Below are positions 26,902 to 36,060 of a DNA stretch of 63,134 nucleotides, one piece after another. The translations under genes and the position numbers were made by a program. This DNA is from Fidelibacterota bacterium TCS52 (GTDB lineage: Bacteria > Fidelibacterota > Fidelibacteria > Fidelibacterales > Fidelibacteraceae), in NCBI GenBank assembly GCA_001577215.1, contig LSCC01000029.1, positions 1 to 63,134 on the forward strand. Reading direction: 5' to 3'. The notes under the pieces are model-generated. The model was not told the DNA's origin. It saw only the letters and a list, made by a program, of their open reading frames with translations, and ran no database searches. Positions within the stretch are counted from its first letter, which is position 1. Each line of letters opens with the position of its first letter.

Positions 26902-27471
26902 ATGAAAAAAGAAACAAAAATATTATTATCTTGTTTTATGTTATTATTTAATATAAGTAGTTGTAAAAATATCTTTGCTCCCAAATTAGAGAATTTTACT
27001 GGTGGACAATCACTTTTTAATAGGGTTTTAAATACACCAACAGATGTTTTGGAAAATTTTCGCTATGCATATATATATCGTGATAGTTTAGCGTACTCAA
27101 GTTTAATTGATAGTGATTTTGTTTTCATTTATTACAATGCCGATGATGAAGGTGGTAGTGGACATTATGATTCCTGGCTAAGGGAAGTGGAGTTACGCAC
27201 TACAGGAAGAATTTTTAGAGCTTTTTCGCATATTGATTTAACTTGGAATTCTACATTGGATAGTAGTTTTTCATATTATAGTGGAGATTCATTAGTAATT
27301 CAACAAGACGATATTTTTGAAGAAGCTAATAATGCAAATATTTCAAAATCATTTGAATTGAATTTGGGGTATGAAATAATAATTGAAGGAACTGCGAAAT
27401 TTGATTTTATTAAGAATAAAAATGATGAATGGCAAATTTGTAAATGGCGTGATGAATCAAACTCTTATTAA
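26902..27471 (+). CDS. lipoprotein with NTF2-like domain (second of a related pair)
   Basis: A 189-residue lipoprotein: signal peptide ending LFNISSC (Cys21), then TPTDVLENFRYAYIYRDSLA as in the preceding gene, a central region HYDSWLREVELRTTGRIFRA and an ending GTAKFDFIKNKNDEWQICKW. The shared first helix, similar length and shared ending (a strand, then a short loop and W-I-x-x-W/F) indicate an ancient tandem duplication with strong divergence. Function is unknown; an outer-membrane-anchored binding role is possible. Confidence 0.7.
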   Translation: MKKETKILLSCFMLLFNISSCKNIFAPKLENFTGGQSLFNRVLNTPTDVLENFRYAYIYRDSLAYSSLIDSDFVFIYYNADDEGGSGHYDSWLREVELRTTGRIFRAFSHIDLTWNSTLDSSFSYYSGDSLVIQQDDIFEEANNANISKSFELNLGYEIIIEGTAKFDFIKNKNDEWQICKWRDESNSY

Positions 27472-27489
27472 AAAAATACAGAGATATTA

Positions 27490-28596
27490 TTGCATATAAA
27501 ATATTTTAAAAATAATTTTCCCGTTGTAAAAAAGATTTTGTTTATCATTGTAATTATATTTGCAGTAATTACTTTTTTGATAGTTAATATAATAAATAAT
27601 AGAATTGAAAAACAACACAAAAACATTGAACTTAGGTCACTTGTTTATGAAAAAATTATTCCATCACTTAATTCAAAATTATTTGATTTTAAATTGCAAA
27701 GTTCACGAATGGACAGTGTCAATAATATTAAATATTATAGTTATATTTACAAAAGTGATTCCACAGGTATTGAAAATATTAATAAATTAATAAAATATTT
27801 AAATATAAAAAATTTGGCTTTCAAATATTGTGAATTAAAAAAATGTAAATATATTATTAAAATTCTTGATAATAAGAATGAACCATTTGTAATAATAAGA
27901 TTAAGTACATCCAAAAAAGTAAAGGGAAAAATAGCTCTAATTATTGATGATTTTGGATATTTTGACAATGATTTATCTGATAGTTTTTTCAATTTGCCAA
28001 AGGAAATAACCTTTTCAGTTATTCCAGGACATCAATTTTCAAAAATATTAGCAAGAAAAATAGATAAGTTAAATCATAATTTATTGATTCATTTACCAAT
28101 GGAACCAATAGATTATAAAGGCGACGAAAAACAATATATCATTATGACTGAAATGAATAGTTATGAAATAGAAAATAGAATAGATAAAGCAATTAATGAT
28201 TTACCTCAGGCAATTGGTATTAATAATCATATGGGTTCAAAATCAACTTCAGATTTAGTAACAATGAATAAAGTTGCTAATACTATTAAAAACAAAGATT
28301 TATTATTTGTTGATTCTTTTACATTTAAAAATTCTATTGCATATAAAGTTATGAAAAAACATGATATTCCAACCGCTAAAAGAGATATTTTTATTGATAA
28401 TGAAAATGATTCAGAATATATTTCCCAACAGATAGATAAATTGGTTCAGCTTGCTATTAAAAATGGGAAAGCGATTGGAATTGGACATGGAAGAAAAAAT
28501 ACTTTATTAATGTTACAGAAAAAAATACCTGATATTATTTCAAATGGTATAGTATTGGTATCAATATCGGAATATCTATATAAAACTGCGAATTAA
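27490..28596 (+). CDS. divergent polysaccharide deacetylase family protein (YibQ-like)
   Basis: A 368-residue protein with an N-terminal membrane anchor (residues 12-34, VKKILFIIVIIFAVITFLIV) and a divergent polysaccharide deacetylase domain from about residue 140: IALIIDDFGYFDND, PKEITFSVIPGHQFSKILAR, HNLLIHLPMEPIDYKG, GINNHMGSKSTSD and GKAIGIGHGRKNTLLMLQK. These are the family's metal and active-site segments (DD, HLPMEP, NNHMGS, GH). In many bacteria this family sits next to EnvC-like peptidases; here an M23 peptidase follows. A role in peptidoglycan or polysaccharide trimming is likely, with the substrate unknown. The start is TTG with a poor ribosome site, so the exact N-terminus is uncertain. 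Confidence 0.8.
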   Translation: MHIKYFKNNFPVVKKILFIIVIIFAVITFLIVNIINNRIEKQHKNIELRSLVYEKIIPSLNSKLFDFKLQSSRMDSVNNIKYYSYIYKSDSTGIENINKLIKYLNIKNLAFKYCELKKCKYIIKILDNKNEPFVIIRLSTSKKVKGKIALIIDDFGYFDNDLSDSFFNLPKEITFSVIPGHQFSKILARKIDKLNHNLLIHLPMEPIDYKGDEKQYIIMTEMNSYEIENRIDKAINDLPQAIGINNHMGSKSTSDLVTMNKVANTIKNKDLLFVDSFTFKNSIAYKVMKKHDIPTAKRDIFIDNENDSEYISQQIDKLVQLAIKNGKAIGIGHGRKNTLLMLQKKIPDIISNGIVLVSISEYLYKTAN

Positions 28597-28606
28597 TAAA
28601 AATTAC

Positions 28607-28635
28607 TTGACAAAGTTGAAAAATATTATTAACTT
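28607..28635 (+). promoter_or_regulatory. candidate promoter of the M23 peptidase gene
   Basis: TTGACA, a 17-base spacer and TAACTT, ending 41 bases before the ATG. The -35 box is perfect and the -10 box moderate. Confidence 0.45.
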
Positions 28636-28676
28636 AAATTAGTAAAATAGAATTTAGTGTAAAATGAGAAAAAGTT

Positions 28677-29594
28677 ATGAGTAATAAGAAATATATTTTG
28701 TTTATTGAAAATGGTTCTGAAATGCAAGAAATGCATTTAAATTGGAAACATTTTATTAGTATTTTCATTGTAATTTTTGTTTTGCTTTCAATTTCTGTAT
28801 TTGGGGTGTCCAAAATATTTTCAAAATTTCAATATCAAAAAAAAATTGCTAAAGCGTATAAAGAAAATGACAATTTAGAATTGTCGTTAAATTTAATGCA
28901 AAAAAAAGTATCTGAACTAAATAAGAAGATCAATAATATTAAAGAAAAAGATAAAGCAATTCGTCTTTACTCAAATTTACCTGAAAACGACATTAATATT
29001 GATGAATTAGGAACAGGTGGTAGGGTTAATAGAAAATTATTTGTTGGAAACGAAAATTCACAAAAAGCAACGAAATTGGTAAATGTTGATAAAAGTCTAA
29101 CTCGAATATCAAAAGAACTACAATCTGCATTAATTAGTTACGAAAATCTTACGGAAATTTTAAAAAGAAAAAAACAAAAACTTGATGCTACACCGACAAT
29201 TGCTCCGTTAAAAAATAATGCCTATATTTCTTCTTCTTATGGGAAAAGAGTGGATCCATTTACTGGGCGTATAGGAATGCATGATGGAATTGATTTTGCT
29301 ACAAGAAGTGGTAATTCAATTTATGCTACTGCAGATGGAAAAGTGAAATATGCCAAATATATTGGGGGATATGGATATACTGTCAAAATTATTAATGGAT
29401 TTGGTTATAGTACAATTTTTGGTCATATGAGTAAAATGAAAGTGAAAAAAGGACAGAGTGTAAAACGAGGTGATCTTATAGGATATGTTGGTAATACAGG
29501 TAGATCTACCGGTCCACATTTACATTATGAAATAAGATATAAAAGCCAATCAGTAAATCCAATAAAGTATATGTGGATTAGAAAAAAACTATAA
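28677..29594 (+). CDS. M23-family (LytM) metallopeptidase, membrane-anchored
   Basis: A 305-residue peptidoglycan endopeptidase. A short cytoplasmic start is followed by a membrane helix (residues 25-44), a periplasmic coiled coil (about 50-98) and the M23 domain (about 185-300). The zinc ligands are intact: His202 and Asp206 in MHDGIDFA, and the HxH pair His281/His283 in GPHLHYEIRY. The lead-in SSSYGKRVDPFTGRIGMHDG is typical. Unlike the EnvC-like protein at 31538 this one should be catalytically active. It has its own promoter and terminator, although it follows the deacetylase gene closely. Confidence 0.92.
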   Translation: MSNKKYILFIENGSEMQEMHLNWKHFISIFIVIFVLLSISVFGVSKIFSKFQYQKKIAKAYKENDNLELSLNLMQKKVSELNKKINNIKEKDKAIRLYSNLPENDINIDELGTGGRVNRKLFVGNENSQKATKLVNVDKSLTRISKELQSALISYENLTEILKRKKQKLDATPTIAPLKNNAYISSSYGKRVDPFTGRIGMHDGIDFATRSGNSIYATADGKVKYAKYIGGYGYTVKIINGFGYSTIFGHMSKMKVKKGQSVKRGDLIGYVGNTGRSTGPHLHYEIRYKSQSVNPIKYMWIRKKL

Positions 29595-29620
29595 ATTAAA
29601 TTTTTATGAATATTATTTTT

Positions 29621-29652
29621 AATGCTTGTAAAGATCTTTGCAAGCATTTTTT
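29621..29652 (+). terminator. intrinsic terminator behind the M23 gene
   Basis: Outer stem AATGCTTG with CAAGCATT, inner stem AAAG/CTTT, then a run of T. It starts 26 bases after the stop codon. Confidence 0.9.
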
Positions 29653-29670
29653 AATTTTAAAAAATAGGTA

Positions 29671-30729
29671 ATGATGTTAAGATCAATTAGAATTATTTTA
29701 CTTTTAAATTTTGTATTATCTCAAATATTATTTGCTATACAAAAAGATGCATCGTTATCCGATAGTAATTTCACATTCACTGTAAGTTGTGTTGGTGATA
29801 TTATGTTAGGAACCTCATTCCCACAGAATTATTTACCACCCAATGATGGAAAAGATATACTCAGAAATGTAACAAAAATTATAGATAATAGTGATATTGC
29901 GATTGGCAATTTAGAAGGGTGTATAGCTGATAGCGGTAAAACAACAAAATGCGATAGTAGTGAAAATTGTTATGTGTTTAGAATGCCAATAAAATATGGA
30001 GATTTGCTGAAAAGGGCGGGATTTGATTTGCTATCCATTGCAAATAATCATATTAATGATTTTGGTGTTTATGGTCGTAAATCTACAATTAACGCATTAG
30101 ATAATTTAAATATTGGATGGTCCGGTCCACCAAAAACTTATGCAGAATTACAAAATGCAGATGTTAAAGTTGCTTTTATTGCCTTTTGTCCATATAGTCA
30201 TTCTAATGATCTAAGAAAAATAGAACAATCAAAAAAAATAATTAAAAATTTATCACAAAAATATGATGTGATAATTGTATCTTTTCACGGTGGAGCCGAA
30301 GGTGAAGATGCTTTGAGAGTTTCTGATACAACTGAATATTATTATGAAGAAAATCGTGGAAACTTGAAAAAATTCACTCATGCTGTAATCGATGCCGGAG
30401 CTGATCTTATTTTTGGGCATGGTCCGCATGTATTGAGAGGAATGGAAGTATATAAAAGTAGATTAATTGCATATTCACTTGGTAATTTTGCAACATATAA
30501 GAGATTTGATCTTGATGGTAATTTGGGTAAATCAGCAATTTTAAAAGTATCTTTAGATAAGAATGGGCGACTTGTATCAGGAAAAATTATTCCAATAAAG
30601 CAAAATTATCCGGGAATTCCTGTAATCGATAGATCAAATTATTCATTAAAATTAATAAATAAATTGTCTAATGATGATTTCCCAAATAGTGGAATAAAAA
30701 TAGATTCTAATGGAATATTTATTAAATAA
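29671..30729 (+). CDS. CapA-family metallophosphatase-like protein
   Basis: A 352-residue secreted protein with a signal peptide (residues 1-24, ending LFA). It belongs to the PGA_cap/CapA family by the motif series VGDIMLGTSF, IGNLEGCIADSG, LSIANNHINDFGVYG, VSFHGGAEGEDALR and FGHGPHVLRGMEVYKSRLIA with YSLGNF. In Bacillus, CapA takes part in poly-gamma-glutamate capsule export; most relatives have no known substrate. No capB, capC or other capsule gene is here. Two ATG codons occur in a row; the second (29674) has slightly better spacing from AGG. Confidence 0.87.
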   Translation: MMLRSIRIILLLNFVLSQILFAIQKDASLSDSNFTFTVSCVGDIMLGTSFPQNYLPPNDGKDILRNVTKIIDNSDIAIGNLEGCIADSGKTTKCDSSENCYVFRMPIKYGDLLKRAGFDLLSIANNHINDFGVYGRKSTINALDNLNIGWSGPPKTYAELQNADVKVAFIAFCPYSHSNDLRKIEQSKKIIKNLSQKYDVIIVSFHGGAEGEDALRVSDTTEYYYEENRGNLKKFTHAVIDAGADLIFGHGPHVLRGMEVYKSRLIAYSLGNFATYKRFDLDGNLGKSAILKVSLDKNGRLVSGKIIPIKQNYPGIPVIDRSNYSLKLINKLSNDDFPNSGIKIDSNGIFIK

Positions 30730-30791
30730 TATAATTTGTTATTTTATCGCAGATGTACTGAAAAACTGTCCTTTTATCTCGATCTCTTGAC

Positions 30792-31400
30792 TCAAAAAAA
30801 TAACCAGTTCTCTTTAATTATCTTCCCAAACAAATCAGAACACTTTTTTAAATTTTTATTGAATGAATTAGTAGCATTATCATTTGCATTGTCAGAAATA
30901 ATTTTAATAATATTAATAGGTATTTTTTTCTTAATTGCTTTTTCTGTAATAAAATAACCTTCCATATCTACAACATCATATTTATTTTGATTATTAATTG
31001 TATCCTTTACAGTATTATTAATTATCGGTTTTGCAACTGTTAACAAGTTAACATTTTTACCATTAATATTATTGTAAATCGAAATATCGAATGATTTCAA
31101 ATTATTTTCAAGAAATATATTTTTTACATTTACAATTCCTAATATTTTTAAATAATCTTTTAATGCACCAACTGTACCAAAATTATAGATAAATTCAGGA
31201 GTATATTTTTGTAGATAATAATCTAAAGCTTTGACAGTTGAATCTCTTCCGATTCCGGTTTGTAATAAATGTAATTTTTTATTTTTAAATTCCAATTCCA
31301 TTAGTAGAATATTTTTATCAACATTATCTGTTTTAATAATTTTTGTAAAACTTAAAATATTTTTATATTCTGATTTGTGGGCAAATGTTAATAATTTCAT
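30792..31400 (-). CDS. nucleoside phosphorylase-like protein (MTA/SAH nucleosidase family)
   Basis: A 202-residue protein of the PNP/UDP phosphorylase fold. Recognisable parts are LLQTGIGRDSTVKALDYYLQ, YNFGTVGALKDYLKILGIVN (the GvaG...GDvv strand), VVDMEGYFITEKAIKKKIPI (the MEg purine/ribose segment) and IKIISDNANDNA (the ISD catalytic region). Glu11 in HKSEYKNI could be the acid at the N-terminus. It is about 30 residues shorter than 5'-methylthioadenosine/S-adenosylhomocysteine nucleosidase and could also be a futalosine-hydrolase relative. The gene stands alone, convergent with the CapA gene. Confidence 0.7.
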   Translation of the reverse strand: MKLLTFAHKSEYKNILSFTKIIKTDNVDKNILLMELEFKNKKLHLLQTGIGRDSTVKALDYYLQKYTPEFIYNFGTVGALKDYLKILGIVNVKNIFLENNLKSFDISIYNNINGKNVNLLTVAKPIINNTVKDTINNQNKYDVVDMEGYFITEKAIKKKIPINIIKIISDNANDNATNSFNKNLKKCSDLFGKIIKENWLFF

Positions 31401-31537
31401 TTTAGATTTTCTATATACTTTTTCATTTATACTCTTCTATTTTAATACAATATAATTTATGAATATTTCTATAAGAGTGAAATAAAAATAATAGATAAAA
31501 TTCTTGAATATTATATAATGAACAAGTAAATTTAGGT

Positions 31538-32731
31538 ATGAATTGGATGCGATTATTAATAGGAATAGTTTTACTGTCTATTTCACAATCAATATTTTGT
31601 GAAAGTATATCTGATTATAACCGTAAGATTAAAAATAGAAATAGGGAATTACAGAATATTGAAAATGAGATCAGCATATTAAGACAAGGTATTCAAAATG
31701 AAAGACAAGCAGAGAGTTCATTATTTGAGCAATTGAATCAGACAGAGCGTGAAATATCATTAACAAATAAAAAAATTACTACCCAAAAGGAAAAATTAGA
31801 ATTACAAAAGAATAAGTTAAAAGCATTGAAATCAAAAAAAAACTATCAAGTAGTTCAAAAAGAAAATTTGAAAGAAAGGTATAAGAATAGAGTTAGACGT
31901 TTTTATAAGAATTATAATGATGATGTTTATTCATTTATTTTTAATTCGGATAATATGAATGAATTATTTTATCGTTTAAAGTATTTTCAAATCATTAATG
32001 AGATAGATAAGAAATTATATGATAAAATAAAATTTTTAATAAGTGATATTGAAAATAAAACAGTTCAAATCTATGATGGGAAAAAAGAGATAATAAAAAC
32101 AATAAATGAATTAAAATATGAAGATGTTAATCTTCAAAGAATGAAAAGTAAACGTACCAATAGTTTGGCTAAAGTTAAGAAAAATCGATTAGCATTAATG
32201 GAATCGTTAAAGAATAAAGAAGAATCTCTTCAGAAAATAAAGGATATGATAAGTAAAATTGAAAAAAACAAAGAAAAGTATTTAGCAGAATTAAAAAGAC
32301 AAAGGGAATTAGAAGCGAGAAAGAGAAAAAAAAGTTATGCAAAAGGACAAATACCCTGGCCCGTTTATGGTCCTGTAATAAGTAAATTTGGAAAGGAAGT
32401 ACATCCTGGATTAAAAACCGTTACAGAAAATCCGGGTATTGATATTCAAGCAAAGAAAGGAACAGGTGTAATATCTGTAATGGATGGAATGGTAACATCA
32501 GTTACATGGTTACGTGGATATGGAAATACAGTTATTATTTTTCATGAAAATGGTTTTTTTACAGTATACTCTCATGTTGATGGAATTAAAATAAAAGAAA
32601 ACGACTATGTAAAATCCGGCCAAACAATAGCAGAAGTAAGTGATAGTGGATCTGTAAAAGGTGATATGCTTCATTTTGAAATATGGGATGAAAAACAAAA
32701 TTTAAATCCGGAAACTTGGTTAAAAAGATAG
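31538..32731 (+). CDS. EnvC-like murein hydrolase activator with degenerate LytM domain
   Basis: A 397-residue periplasmic protein: signal peptide (1-21), long coiled coil (about 24-265) and a C-terminal LytM/M23 fold (about 275-397). The fold is clear (PWPVYGPVISKFGKEVHPGL, GMVTSVTWLRGYGNTVIIFH, TVYSHVDGIKIKENDYVKSG) but zinc ligands are lost: the first His is Asn298 in NPGIDI and the HxH pair is Met377-Leu-His379. Asp302 remains. This matches EnvC, which does not cut but activates cell-wall amidases at division under FtsEX control. No ftsEX or amidase gene is in the window. It opens a long plus-strand operon. Confidence 0.88.
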   Translation: MNWMRLLIGIVLLSISQSIFCESISDYNRKIKNRNRELQNIENEISILRQGIQNERQAESSLFEQLNQTEREISLTNKKITTQKEKLELQKNKLKALKSKKNYQVVQKENLKERYKNRVRRFYKNYNDDVYSFIFNSDNMNELFYRLKYFQIINEIDKKLYDKIKFLISDIENKTVQIYDGKKEIIKTINELKYEDVNLQRMKSKRTNSLAKVKKNRLALMESLKNKEESLQKIKDMISKIEKNKEKYLAELKRQRELEARKRKKSYAKGQIPWPVYGPVISKFGKEVHPGLKTVTENPGIDIQAKKGTGVISVMDGMVTSVTWLRGYGNTVIIFHENGFFTVYSHVDGIKIKENDYVKSGQTIAEVSDSGSVKGDMLHFEIWDEKQNLNPETWLKR

Positions 32732-32765
32732 AAATATTAATAAAAGATAAATAATAGGTAAAGTA

Positions 32766-34193
32766 GTGAAAGAAAAAACAAGACAAATATTAATTAAAAT
32801 TTATGAAAAACAATTTAAAGAAAAAGTAAAAAATATTTCAAAATTAGCTCGTTCTGGTTCTAATAGGGAATATTATCGTATAAGAAGTGATAACAATTCG
32901 GCAATTGGTGTTTATAATTCTGATAAAAAAGAAAATATTGCTTTTATTGAATTCACAAAACATTTTTTAGAAAACGATTTAAATGCTCCGAAAATCTATC
33001 AATCTGATTTGAAGAAAAATGTTTATCTTGAGGAAGATCTGGGTGATAAAACACTTTTCGAATTTTTGTCTAATGTCTATCAAAAGGGAATATTTCCACA
33101 AAATTTAATTGATCTTTATAAAAACATTTTAACCATACTTCCAAAAATTCAGATAAATGTTGATAAAAAAATAGATTATTCTAAATGCTATCCTCGCAAG
33201 TCATTTGACCGTCAATCTATGATGTGGGATCTAAATTATTTTAAATATTATTTTTTAAAATTAGTAAAAGTTTCATTTGATGAACAATTATTAGAGGATG
33301 ATTTTCAAAAGTTTTGTGATTATTTATTAGATGTTGAAAATAATTTCTTTTTATATAGGGATTTCCAATCGCGAAACATTATGTTGAAAGATAACAAAAT
33401 TTATTTTATTGATTATCAAGGTGGTAGAAAAGGAGCATTGCAATATGATGTTGCATCTTTACTTTATGATGCAAAGGCAAATATTCCAGATCATATTCGT
33501 GAAGAATTATTGAAACATTATATTAATAAATTACAGAATTATGTTAAAATTGATGAACAAAAATTTGTTAAGCAATATTACGGATATGTTTTAATAAGAA
33601 TAATGCAGGCAATGGGTGCTTATGGATTTAGAGGATTTTATGAACGAAAAGAACACTTTTTGAAAAGTATTCCTTATGCAATAAAAAACTTGAAATTCAT
33701 TTTAAAAAATATTGACTTACCGATTGAAATACCAATTTTGATGGAAGCATTGAATAATGTAGTAGAATCAAAATATCTAAAAAAAATTGGTAATAAAAAA
33801 AATAATTTACAAGTTCGTATAAATAGTTTTGCATATAAAAAAGGGATTCCCGGAGATGCAAAAGGCAATGGTGGCGGATTTGTTTTTGATTGTAGGGGAA
33901 TTTTAAATCCCGGAAGAATTGATGAATATAAAAATATGATCGGGAAAGATAAAATTGTACAAGAGTTTTTAGAAAATGAAACTGAGATAAATGATTTTCT
34001 AACAAATGCTTTTGTTTTAGTGGATAAAACAGTTGAAAATTATATAAGTAGAAATTTTACAGATTTGCTAGTTAATTTTGGTTGTACAGGAGGGCAACAT
34101 CGTTCTGTTTATTGTGCTGAAAAATTATCAAAACATTTGGAAAATAAATTTGATATCTCAGTAAATTTAAATCATAGAGAACTCGAGAGTTAA
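32766..34193 (+). CDS. AmgK-like sugar kinase fused to RapZ C-terminal domain
   Basis: A 475-residue two-domain protein. Residues 1-330 are an aminoglycoside-phosphotransferase-type kinase: YRDFQSRNIML (197-207, catalytic Asp199 and Asn204), YFIDYQGGRKGALQYDVASL and LLYDAKANIPD closely follow AmgK, the anomeric N-acetylmuramate kinase. Residues 348-475 match the C-terminal domain of RapZ, the glucosamine-6-phosphate sensor of enterobacteria: VRINSFAYKKGIPGDAKGN, FDCRGILNPGR, NFGCTGGQHRSVYCAEKLSK and NHREL. RapZ's own N-terminal P-loop domain is absent. The start is GTG after AGGTAAAG. A MurU-like gene follows 7 bases on, so a cell-wall sugar salvage role, possibly with feedback by an amino-sugar phosphate, is likely; the feedback is inference. 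Confidence 0.88.
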   Translation: MKEKTRQILIKIYEKQFKEKVKNISKLARSGSNREYYRIRSDNNSAIGVYNSDKKENIAFIEFTKHFLENDLNAPKIYQSDLKKNVYLEEDLGDKTLFEFLSNVYQKGIFPQNLIDLYKNILTILPKIQINVDKKIDYSKCYPRKSFDRQSMMWDLNYFKYYFLKLVKVSFDEQLLEDDFQKFCDYLLDVENNFFLYRDFQSRNIMLKDNKIYFIDYQGGRKGALQYDVASLLYDAKANIPDHIREELLKHYINKLQNYVKIDEQKFVKQYYGYVLIRIMQAMGAYGFRGFYERKEHFLKSIPYAIKNLKFILKNIDLPIEIPILMEALNNVVESKYLKKIGNKKNNLQVRINSFAYKKGIPGDAKGNGGGFVFDCRGILNPGRIDEYKNMIGKDKIVQEFLENETEINDFLTNAFVLVDKTVENYISRNFTDLLVNFGCTGGQHRSVYCAEKLSKHLENKFDISVNLNHRELES

Positions 34194-34200
34194 TAATTAT

Positions 34201-34947
34201 ATGAAAGCAATGATATTAGCAGCTGGCTATGGTACTCGACTAAAACCGATTACAAATAATATTCCCAAAGCACTGGTTGAAGTTAATAATATTACCCTTT
34301 TGGAAAATGCAATAAAAACGATCACAAAATTTGATTTTAATGATATAATAATTAATGTTCATCACTTTGCTGAAAAAATGAGAACATTTATAAGTGAAAA
34401 TAATTTTTCTGCAAACATTTCAATTTCAGATGAGGATGAGATATTGTTGGATACAGGTGGTGGTTTAAAAAATGTTCATTGGTTTTTTGATAAAGAACCA
34501 TTTTTGTTATTTAATGTTGATGTTGTATCTGATATAAATTTAAGTAAAATGATGAAATTTCATAAAAGATCGGATGCCTTAGTTACATTAGCTATTCGAA
34601 AACGAAGATCATCGAAATATTTGTTGTTTAATGAAGGTAACAAATTAGTTGGTTGGAAAAATCAGAAAAATGGTGAAGAGAAAATTGTAAAGGAAATGAA
34701 GAACTTTTTGAAGGAAATGGCATTTAGTGGGATTCATATTATTGAACCAAAAATATTTGAATTAATGCCAAAAGAAAACAAATTTTCTATCATTGAATTA
34801 TATTTAAATTTAGCAAATAATTATTTGATACAAGGTTTTGACCATTCCGATTCACAGTGGATAGATGCAGGGAAAAAGCATGGGTTGATTCAAGCAAGGG
34901 AAATGATGGTTAATAGCAATGAACGAAAAATGAACAATATAAAATAG
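34201..34947 (+). CDS. MurU-like N-acetylmuramate-1-phosphate uridylyltransferase
   Basis: A 248-residue nucleotidyltransferase: MKAMILAAGYGTRLKPITN at the N-terminus, IPKALVEVNNITLLENAI, the triple-glycine segment LLDTGGGLKNVHWFF, FLLFNVDVVSDI (metal-binding Asp) and AFSGIHIIEPKIF. The TGGG and the FSGI segments match MurU, which turns MurNAc-1-phosphate into UDP-MurNAc so that peptidoglycan sugars bypass de novo synthesis and fosfomycin. It is the direct partner of the AmgK-like fusion upstream. Relatives acting on other sugar phosphates are close in sequence, so the substrate is inferred from context. Confidence 0.82.
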   Translation: MKAMILAAGYGTRLKPITNNIPKALVEVNNITLLENAIKTITKFDFNDIIINVHHFAEKMRTFISENNFSANISISDEDEILLDTGGGLKNVHWFFDKEPFLLFNVDVVSDINLSKMMKFHKRSDALVTLAIRKRRSSKYLLFNEGNKLVGWKNQKNGEEKIVKEMKNFLKEMAFSGIHIIEPKIFELMPKENKFSIIELYLNLANNYLIQGFDHSDSQWIDAGKKHGLIQAREMMVNSNERKMNNIK

Positions 34948-35020
34948 ATATTAGTAAAACAAGGAAGCATGCTTCATTTTCAAAGAACAAAAGAGAAAAA
35001 TTTATAAAAGGTGATAAAAT

Positions 35021-36052
35021 ATGAAAATAATTGATTTGAGAAGTGATACCGTTACTCAACCGACAAAAGCAATGCGAAAAGTAATTGCAAATGCAGTTGT
35101 TGGTGATGATGTTTTGGGAGATGATATTACTGTTAATAATTTGCAAGATCGAATTGCTCGAATGTTTGAAATGGAAGCAGGTCTTTTTATGGCAAGTGGA
35201 ACGATGAGCAATCAAATAGCAATTGCAATTCAAACACAACCGGGAACTGAAATTATTTGTGATAAAAATGCTCATATTTATGTTTATGAAAGTGCTGCTC
35301 CATCAATAATATCTGGTGTGCAAATCAAACCGTTAGATTGTGGAGATGAAATTTTCAATCTGGAAATGCTTGAAAAAAATATATCAAAATGGGATGATAT
35401 TCATCATGCACCCACAACCTTAATTGCAGTTGAAAATACAAATAATAAAGCCGGTGGCATTATTCTTTCTTTGGAAAAATTAAAAGGTATAAAAAAAATT
35501 GCAGATAAAAATAATATACCTTTGCATCTTGACGGAGCGAGAATTTGGAATGCTCATATAAGCACCGGAGTTTCATTTAAAGAATATGGAAAATATTTTG
35601 ATACAATAAGTGTGTGTTTTAGTAAAGGATTGGGAGCACCGGTCGGGTCAATGTTGTTAGGAACAAAAAGACATATAGAAAAAGCATTGAGAAAACGAAA
35701 ACAACTTGGTGGGGGAATGCGACAAATTGGTTTGTTAGCTGCAGCAGTGGATTATGCACTTAATAATAATTTAGAAAAGATGAAAGATGATCATAGGCAT
35801 GCAAGGTATTTTGCTGAAGAGGTTAATAAAATATCCGGTTTTGAAATCAATTTAAAAAATGTTCAATCCAATATTGTGATAATAAAAGTTGGTAAAGATA
35901 ATGCAGAAAAAATTACTAATAAATTAGAAAAATTTGGTTTGAAGTCGTTATCATTAAGTGATTCAATTATTAGAGTCGTTTTTCATCTTCACATAAATGA
36001 TGATGATACAGAAGATGCTATAAAAATATTTAAAAAAATAAAAAATATATAG
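35021..36052 (+). CDS. ltaE: low-specificity L-threonine aldolase
   Basis: PLP enzyme that splits L-threonine or allo-threonine into glycine and acetaldehyde. It has the family beginning IDLRSDTVTQPTKAMRKVI, GDDVLGDDITVNNLQ, LFMASGTMSNQIAI, then IPLHLDGARIWNAHISTGVS and SVCFSKGLGAPVGSMLLG with the PLP lysine at Lys202. Length 343 is normal. The start follows AGGTGA. It lies between the MurU-like gene and cdsA, with which it has no obvious functional link. Confidence 0.95.
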   Translation: MKIIDLRSDTVTQPTKAMRKVIANAVVGDDVLGDDITVNNLQDRIARMFEMEAGLFMASGTMSNQIAIAIQTQPGTEIICDKNAHIYVYESAAPSIISGVQIKPLDCGDEIFNLEMLEKNISKWDDIHHAPTTLIAVENTNNKAGGIILSLEKLKGIKKIADKNNIPLHLDGARIWNAHISTGVSFKEYGKYFDTISVCFSKGLGAPVGSMLLGTKRHIEKALRKRKQLGGGMRQIGLLAAAVDYALNNNLEKMKDDHRHARYFAEEVNKISGFEINLKNVQSNIVIIKVGKDNAEKITNKLEKFGLKSLSLSDSIIRVVFHLHINDDDTEDAIKIFKKIKNI

Positions 36053-36060
36053 AGGAAAAG

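Noticed and set aside
30736..30957. Plus-strand frame behind the CapA-type gene
   Set aside because: It is mostly antisense to the C-terminus of the nucleosidase-like gene.
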